Shown in pieces: positions 58,812 through 64,000 of a stretch of DNA of 64,000 nucleotides. Every line of letters starts with the position of its first letter. Position 1 is the first letter of the stretch. Made by a program: the position numbers and the translations under genes. The notes under the pieces are model-generated. The model had not been told where the DNA came from and searched no databases. It was given only the letters and a program-made list of their open reading frames with translations. Origin of the DNA: Thinopyrum elongatum (lineage: Eukaryota > Streptophyta > Magnoliopsida > Poales > Poaceae). The stretch is from the NCBI GenBank assembly GCA_011799875.1, contig CM022303.1, positions 544,699,632 to 544,763,631 of the forward strand. Reading direction: 5' to 3'.

Positions 58812-61809
58812 TCAGCAGGATCCGGGGGCGAAGCCGACGGTCTTCTTGCCGAGGTCGTAGAGCACGCCGTAGGTCTTCTGCTGCGTGTTCCCGACGATGG
58901 CGACGCTCTCGTCGTCGCCGTTGGACGCGAACGCCAGGCACACCTGCGCCTGGCTGATGGCGTACACGATCCCGGACACGTCCACGTCCAGGCACGCGCC
59001 GCCCTGGAACACCAGCGACACCGTCGGCAGCGCCACATCGCTCAGCCCCGTGAAGTCGTAGCAGGTGTCCAGGATCGAGTACGCCGGCGCCGTCTTGTAC
59101 CCGCTCGCCGACATGCCCTTGGCGAACGCCTTGGACAGCGCGAGGTAGGCGGTCGCCGGGAGCCGCGTGATCACCGTCCCGGAGTCCACCAGCGTCCCGG
59201 CCGTGGAGAACACCGACTCCGCGATGGGCACCTGCTGCCCGCCCACGCGGATGCCGGTCATGCCCACGTAGTAGAACGTCTGCCCCTTGTCGGTCAGCAT
59301 CGGCGTCAGCCTCGCGTTGTTGCCCGCCGACCCCGGGCCGAAGTCCAGGTACCCTGTCCCCGTCGACGACGCCGGGAGGCAGTACGCGAACGCGCCGCCG
59401 TACTTGTCGTAGGCCTGCACCGTCAGCGACGTCTTCCCGCGGCCGAGCCCCATCAGCCCCGCCGTCTTCCCGAACAGCCCGCTGTTCTTCTCCCCGCACC
59501 CGAACCGGAACCCCTGCAGCACGTCCAGGTACGACGCCATGTCAATATTGCTCGATCCGTGTCACGTGGCGTACGCATTGGCCATTGGCGCGTGTGTAGA
59601 CTAGTGGTAGTAACCTTGATGGCGTCGTGGGCGATGGTGAGGGTGTCCTGGGCGAAGAAGCCGACGGTGTAGGAGCCGTCGCCGTACTGGACGGCGTAGA
59701 GGCAGTGGCCGCCAGTGCAGCCGTTGCTGTCGAGGTCGTCGCAGGCGGGGTCGGAGCAGGAGACGTTGGCGTAGGTGGACGACTTGGCCGGGTCGAAGAG
59801 CGGCTCCTTCTGCCTGTAGCACTTGACCACGCAGGGGCGGCACTGCACCCACGTCGTGTCGCTGCCGGTGTCGAACACCACCGTGTACTTGGACGCCGGC
59901 GTGCCGAGCCCGACGGTCACCACGTAGTTGCCCGTGCTCAGCGCGCGGCCGGACGTCGCCGGGAGCGACGGGGTGGAGGAGGACGCCGAGTGCCCGGGGC
60001 TCTTCTTTGGCCCTGGCTGGACAGGCGCAGCGCGCTTCGTCAGTTTGCCCCGGCCGGTGGTCGCCGACACCCGGCGCTGGATCGACTCGACGCGGTTCTG
60101 GTCGGCGGCGAGGATCTCGCCGTGGGCCGGCGGCCTCCCGTGCGCATCGGCCAGAGGGGAGCATGGGCCGTGCTGGTGGACGATCCTCATCCTCGCTGAC
60201 GCCGCAGCGCTGGGTCCGTGCTCTGCATTTTCAGGTGCATGTTCGGCTTGGATCAGAAAATTCAGATTTTACTTGGGCTAGATAATAATCAGGATGGAAA
60301 TTAAACTCTTTCTAGAAAAATAAAATTCGAATTACAGGTGTAATCAATGAAAACGAACCATCCTTGTCAGGAATTGCAGAAAATATGTACTGGTGGTGGG
60401 GTTTGGTCAGAGTGTCACTCTAGCTACTTGGTCTCTAATTGGTCACATTCGACCAGTCAAAGAACAGTAAAAGACAACTCAGCTATTTTTGTTCACTTCA
60501 GCTGTTCTGTAGCAAACAACATTTTGCAGTCAAAAAACGTCTTACATTGACCCCAAAAAAAAAACATCTTAAATTATGGAATGGAGTCATGCATGCAATA
60601 TTCCGTGGATGGATCCAATAGTCCATCACTACTCTGAGGTTCATGCTACTCCTTTAGTATTGGACAAAAATTATATTATTTTAGTGTGTTACATAATGTT
60701 TCATTGCATTTTTGTAGAAAAAGTATATCATAGGGTTTCGTCGTGTATCAGAAAAAAGAGCTCACTCATTTTTCCTTATAAAAAAGATTCCCTAAGAAAG
60801 AAGAAGAATTTCTTTTTATCAATCAAACCTATAAAACATAGCACGAACCCAAGAGCAAACGGTTGACGGTGGATCCATATCCCGTGGCACGGTAGAATTC
60901 ATTTTCTCGAAGAATACTGGAAAGATTTTATTCAACAGTTCTTATAAGTCCGGTCTATTTTTGGTGGGACAAAATCACACTTCACTCTCTATCTATCCAA
61001 TACTTAGAGAAACTAAATCATCTATATTTAACGTGTAGTCGTCGCTAGGTGGTCTACACATCTGGATGTAATTTTTACTTCTAGTATTTTTTGTACTAGT
61101 CATCATTAGGTTATCTACAGACCAGGATGTACTTTTTATTTCTAGTGTTCTTTGTACTGCCTTGACAGATAATGGATCGATCACAAAAAAAATTTCTTTC
61201 AAAAAACAAGACCCAAAAAGACACATCCAATTAATTTCCACGTCAATCCAACAACATAGATTGTTTCAGTGGATCCTCAAAAAAAAAAAAGATTGTTTCA
61301 GTGTTAAAAGAAACACATATTGTTTCAATAGTGACCGCTTAATATGTTTAGCGTGCAATTAATATCGTATTAAATATCAATGTTTGTGCTTATCACATAT
61401 AGTAATACACAAGTAAGATATTCTATCTAATAGAAACATATCAACGTACGTTGCAGTATACATTTATTAGTTGGTGTCAAAGAAGAGATAAAATTACTAA
61501 GGCCGAAAAATAGAAACAACACAGGCGATTCAACCATGGCCGGATTCAATCAGCTAGATGCAGCAGTCAACGACTGAGAGAAGAAAAGCGGCCAACTTGA
61601 CGGGCTACGATCATGAGCTCGGCCGGGAATTAACCTGCTTTCGTGGGGCAAGCCGGGCTGGGGAACAGGGACGCCACGCTCAGCAGCGCGCGATCATCCG
61701 AGGTCCCCGCAGCACGGGCAGCACCGAGCCCGAATGCCGCGAGGACGGCCGCGGCGGCGACCAGGCGAAGGAAGCCATGGCGAGAGGAAGCTGCAGCGGG
61801 GGCGGCCAT
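58812..61809 (-). CDS. Nepenthesin/CND41-like aspartic protease (three exons)
   Basis: Exon 1 is 61809-61635, exon 2 is 60222-59615 and exon 3 is 59513-58812, joined by GT-AG introns of 1,412 and 101 bp. The first intron falls after base 1 of a Glu codon; the second lies between codons. The product is 494 residues. A signal peptide (LVAAAAVLAAFGLGAARA) covers about the first 33. A propeptide includes VHQHGPCSPL. The mature family A1 domain has two catalytic motifs, FDTGSDTTW (Asp about 176) and VDSGTVITR (Asp about 371), many cysteines, and the C-terminal LYDLGKKTVGFAPGSC. Length, spacing and motifs fit plant secreted or plastid/vacuolar aspartyl proteases of the At5g10770/CND41 group. It should cleave proteins in an acidic or extracellular compartment; substrate unknown. 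No lesion was seen. Exon joins are predicted from sequence only. Confidence 0.9.
61036..61157. repeat. 61-bp imperfect tandem duplication in intron 1
   Basis: Units 61036-61096 and 61097-61157 begin TAGTCGTCGCTAGGT and TAGTCATCATTAGGT and end TTTTTTGTAC and TTCTTTGTAC. They are diverged, hence old. Confidence 0.75.
61258..61303 (+). repeat. Minimal retroposon: 14-bp direct repeat around GATCCTC plus A12
   Basis: AGATTGTTTCAGTG occurs at 61258-61271 and 61290-61303. Between them are only GATCCTC and a run of A. This is the form of a target-site duplication around an extremely 5'-truncated, poly(A)-tailed insertion. Confidence 0.6.
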
Positions 61810-61914
61810 GGCGTGCACCACCGCACAAGTGGCCGTCAGGTAGTGGGGCGGCTTGGGTCCCGGTGAGTGGAGGGAACACAAATTAAACGGTCCATCACAC
61901 AGCTCCTATCCTGT

Positions 61915-61925
61915 CATATATATAG
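61915..61925 (-). promoter_or_regulatory. TATA box of the aspartic protease gene
   Basis: CTATATATATG on the minus strand, 106 bp upstream of the ATG at 61809. This would give a 5' UTR of about 75-85 bases. Confidence 0.65.
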
Positions 61926-62275
61926 CCTAGGGCCGGCTGATTAGTCTGACTGGAGCCGTGCGCACTGGCTGTTGCTTGGTCGTCTTTCTTCGGGTGTCCG
62001 GCCCCTCTCCGCACTGCCCTTCGGGGCAGGGACGAACTCGGGGGGTGCATTGATTGGTGTTGCGCCTGGCAATAGGCACCGTGTGATTTGTGAACCCCCC
62101 TGCGGTCTGGCGGCGACTCGATCACATCCGACCCAACATGGCGTTAGAGAAGATGCAAGATCGTCGGCAACTGGTGACTGGCGCCTCTCTCTGGACCGGG
62201 AGCAGAAGTCCTGGAAGTCTGGAACCGGCCGTACTGACGGAACGAGTTGGTGCAAGTAGCTTGCTTGGCAGGTAA
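61926..62275. other. Upstream region of the protease gene, no gene seen
   Basis: This is a GC-rich, probably low-copy promoter flank. Overlapping frames up to about 120 codons on both strands have no recognisable domain. Confidence 0.5.
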
Positions 62276-62560
62276 GGGCACCTACAGTCCTACACGGACT
62301 CACAAATCCTCCGTTCGGATTGAGCGGTCTGGACTCATTTTGTCATTCAGCGATACTTCATCAGTTTTCTGACCGGTCCACACGTCCATTTTCCCGTAAA
62401 CCAGAAGTAAACCGGAGGGTTTGCATCCGAACCGTTGCCACTTACATGTCGGACACCATAGACCCACCAAAACCCCTCTCCCATGTCTGCACCCTCTCTG
62501 GCGCGAAGCGGTTGCCGCATTTATGTCAGTCCAAAGCTCCAGCGCCGCATGACGATGACA
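62276..62560 (+). mobile_element. Possible Harbinger/Tourist-like fragment
   Basis: TAA followed by GGGCACCTACAGTCC resembles the TAA target site and GGGCANCTNCA-type terminus of PIF/Harbinger MITEs. The other end is not found before the Gypsy LTR at 62561, so it may lie beyond that insertion. This is weak evidence. Confidence 0.35.
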
Positions 62561-63115
62561 TGTACCTGGGGTAGGGTAATAGGCCTGACCTAGACATCCT
62601 TCCCAAGAACATTACCTTAAAGTCAGGGATATTCAAGGACAATACCATTCACTCGACCATAAGCATTCCACTCGGAAAACCCAATTCCATTCGACCGGAG
62701 TGTCCTCACTCGACCACATCAGAAATCACTCGGAAGACAGAAGATCTAAAGTCACTCAGAACGGCAATGGTCAGGCGTTCACTCCGAAGTCTTAATGATC
62801 ATTTATATGCCTTTATTGCTGGCGTTACCAGTAACGTCCCCTCTTTATGTACATTGAATCATGTGTAACTGAGGGCTGGAGGGGTCTGGCGAACTCTATA
62901 TAAGCCACCCCCCTCCTCAGGCACAAGGGTTCGGACCCCCTGTAACTTCACGCATAATCCAATCGACCGAGCCTCCGGGCACCGAGACGTAGGGCTGCTA
63001 CTTCCTCCGAGAAGGGCCTGAACTCGTAAATCTTGCGTGCACAACCTCACCGTAGTTAGGATCTTGCCTCCTCATACCTACCCCCTATTCTACTGTCAGA
63101 CTTAGAACCACGACA
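62561..63115 (+). repeat. 5' LTR of a Gypsy element at the right edge
   Basis: The end ...AACCACGACA is fixed by the PBS two bases later. The start TGTACCTGGGG is the best TG candidate and is less certain. The LTR is about 555 bp. TSD candidate TGACA at 62556-62560 cannot be checked here. Confidence 0.75.
62897..62903 (+). promoter_or_regulatory. TATA box in the right-edge LTR
   Basis: TATATAA in CTCTATATAAGCC, about 215 bp before the LTR end. Confidence 0.7.
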
Positions 63116-63117
63116 GT

Positions 63118-63135
63118 TGGCGCCCACCTTGGGGC
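63118..63135 (+). other. Primer-binding site (tRNA-Lys type)
   Basis: TGGCGCCCACCTTGGGGC matches the complement of plant tRNA-Lys(CUU) (GCCCCACGGTGGGCGCCA) with one mismatch. Confidence 0.8.
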
Positions 63136-63188
63136 GGTTTCTTAGCGACTTTCCGGTGAGGTTGCGATTTTTTCCGATTCCCATCATC

Positions 63189-63950
63189 ATGGTTTCTGGT
63201 GGAGGTTCGGCTGAGGGCCGCGAGATCCGTCTCGGCGCGCTCGTCTTCATCGCCGACGACTCTGCCTGGCTCCAGGAAGCCCCCCTCGACGTCGAGACAC
63301 TCCCCGTCCGCGGGGCGACGCACTTTCGCGCGTGTGTCCGCGGCGTCCTTCTGCGGCAGCCGTCGACCCAGTATCGGTCGGCTCCCGCAGTAACTTCGTT
63401 CCCCGCCGTTCGCCGTCGCAAGCGATCCGGTCGATCACGGCTTCAGCGGTGGGTGAAGCATGCGGTGGCACGTCAGTCGGCCACCCCTCAAGTCGCGGCA
63501 ATCGAGCCCGATGAATCTCTCTACGGCCTGTTCGATCTGTCGACTGGCTCCGTCGAGACCCTGTCCGAGTGCGACAGCAGCGACCTTGCAGCAGAGGTCC
63601 TGATGGTCGACACACCGCGCAGCCCACCTGGCATGCGTTGCAACGGTGGCGACGACAGCGGTGGCGATCCGTCGCATGTTCACGAGGAATATCACCCCGA
63701 AACCCTCTCTTCGCAGCGGAGGGAGGAACTCCACCGCTGCACCGAGGAGGCACTCCACACGCCCATCGTCGGAGAGACCTCTGAGGCTCGGGCCTTGGAG
63801 GCAGCGCGCTTGGCCACTTTGGCTGAACGCACTCGACTGGAAAACCTCCAACATGCACTCGACGAACGTGCTCAGCAGCAGATTCCTGAGTCCAGTCGAC
63901 GGCAGCAATTGTTCCCGCCTCAAGCTCAGGTATACCGCACTCCTATTTAG
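63189..63950 (+). pseudogene. Gypsy gag, N-terminal part, with a premature stop
   Basis: ATG 63189 (MVSGGGSAEG) opens a frame of 253 codons that ends at TAG 63948-63950. The frame then stays open to the window edge (NLTAAARIAESIQ), so TAG probably replaces a Gln codon and gag continues to the right. Features are LGALVFIADDSAWLQEAP near the start, a basic stretch (RRRKRSGRSRLQRWVKH), an acidic middle and a helical, coiled-coil-like segment (EAARLATLAERTRLENLQ). This type of N-terminal region is familiar from Tat-like Gypsy elements of grasses; I cannot name the family. No CCHC or capsid domain is reached. Confidence 0.75.
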
Positions 63951-64000
63951 AATCTTACGGCCGCAGCTCGTATAGCAGAGTCCATCCAACCATCCCAGTC

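Larger units (their letters stand above)
60223..61634 (-). other. Intron 1 of the aspartic protease gene
   Basis: Donor GCAG|GTTAAT and acceptor AATGCAG|AG. It is AT-rich compared with the GC-rich exons. It contains a 61-bp tandem duplication and a minimal poly(A) insertion, listed separately. No other gene is seen. Confidence 0.8.

Noticed and set aside
59514..59614. Reading 58812-59540 and 59453-60190 as two separate genes
   Set aside because: They carry the two halves of one aspartic protease domain, and a GT-AG intron of 101 bp joins them in frame.
59453..60199. Frames on the plus strand and alternative minus frames across the aspartic protease exons
   Set aside because: They are antisense or off-frame shadows of a well-supported GC-rich gene. 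The splice sites and the two active-site motifs define the true frame.
61036..61303. Possible CRISPR-like or satellite array in intron 1
   Set aside because: Only two diverged 61-bp units and one separate 14-bp direct repeat are present, with no regular spacer pattern, in a plant intron.

Overview
The window looks like chromosomal DNA of a Triticeae grass (wheat, Aegilops or a close relative). The basis is the BARE-1/WIS/Angela-type Copia LTR ends (TGTTGGAAATATGCCC...CCCCAACA), the long-LTR Gypsy elements nested in one another, and a GC-rich host gene with short exons. Family names are from memory and are given as 'type' only. LTR borders rest on TG...CA ends, primer-binding sites (PBS), polypurine tracts (PPT), target-site duplications (TSD) and comparison of LTR pairs within the window.

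Positions 1-57144 form one continuous stack of nested LTR retrotransposons. From outside inwards: (1) an LTR end of a Tekay-type Gypsy (56757-57144); (2) in it, a forward Copia element, C2, whose 5' LTR begins left of the window, with its gag-pol at 50976-54953 and 3' LTR at 54988-56756; (3) in the 5' LTR of C2, the 3' end of a forward Gypsy element F (fragments at 29277-29501 and 36539-38669) and a young reverse Copia element, C1 (39374-49286), which has an extra truncated LTR; (4) in F, two related non-autonomous Gypsy elements, S1 (reverse, 1-29276, continuing left) and S2 (forward, complete, 29502-36533); (5) in S1, a reverse Tekay-type Gypsy T1 (1326-24848) and a solo Angela/WIS-type LTR (25194-26895); (6) in the 5' LTR of T1, a forward Tekay-type Gypsy T2 (11137-23353). 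TSDs were found for T1 (TTATT), T2 (CATTA), the solo LTR (ATTAT), C1 (GCCGC) and, with one mismatch, S2 (ACGGT/ATGGT). By-eye LTR divergence fits the nesting: T1 about 3-4%, T2 about 2.6%, C1 about 0.8%.

From 57145 rightwards the window is low-copy. It holds a poly(A)-tailed retroposon with a perfect 13-bp TSD (57414-58705) and one host gene on the minus strand. The gene is a three-exon nepenthesin/CND41-like aspartic protease (58812-61809, 494 codons, both active-site motifs present). The right edge holds a probable Harbinger-like fragment and the 5' LTR plus partial gag of another Gypsy element (62561-64000, continuing right).

The coding content of the elements is mostly decayed. C1 has a single nonsense codon in 1,323 codons. 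C2 has eight nonsense codons and no frameshift. T1 lacks gag. T2 has one frameshift and several nonsense codons. S1 and S2 lack gag-pol but share a short acidic ORF with hydrophobic C-terminal segments. That ORF and an extra ORF upstream of gag in T2 are the least explained coding sequences here. I saw no rRNA or tRNA gene, no CRISPR array and no bacterial-type system.
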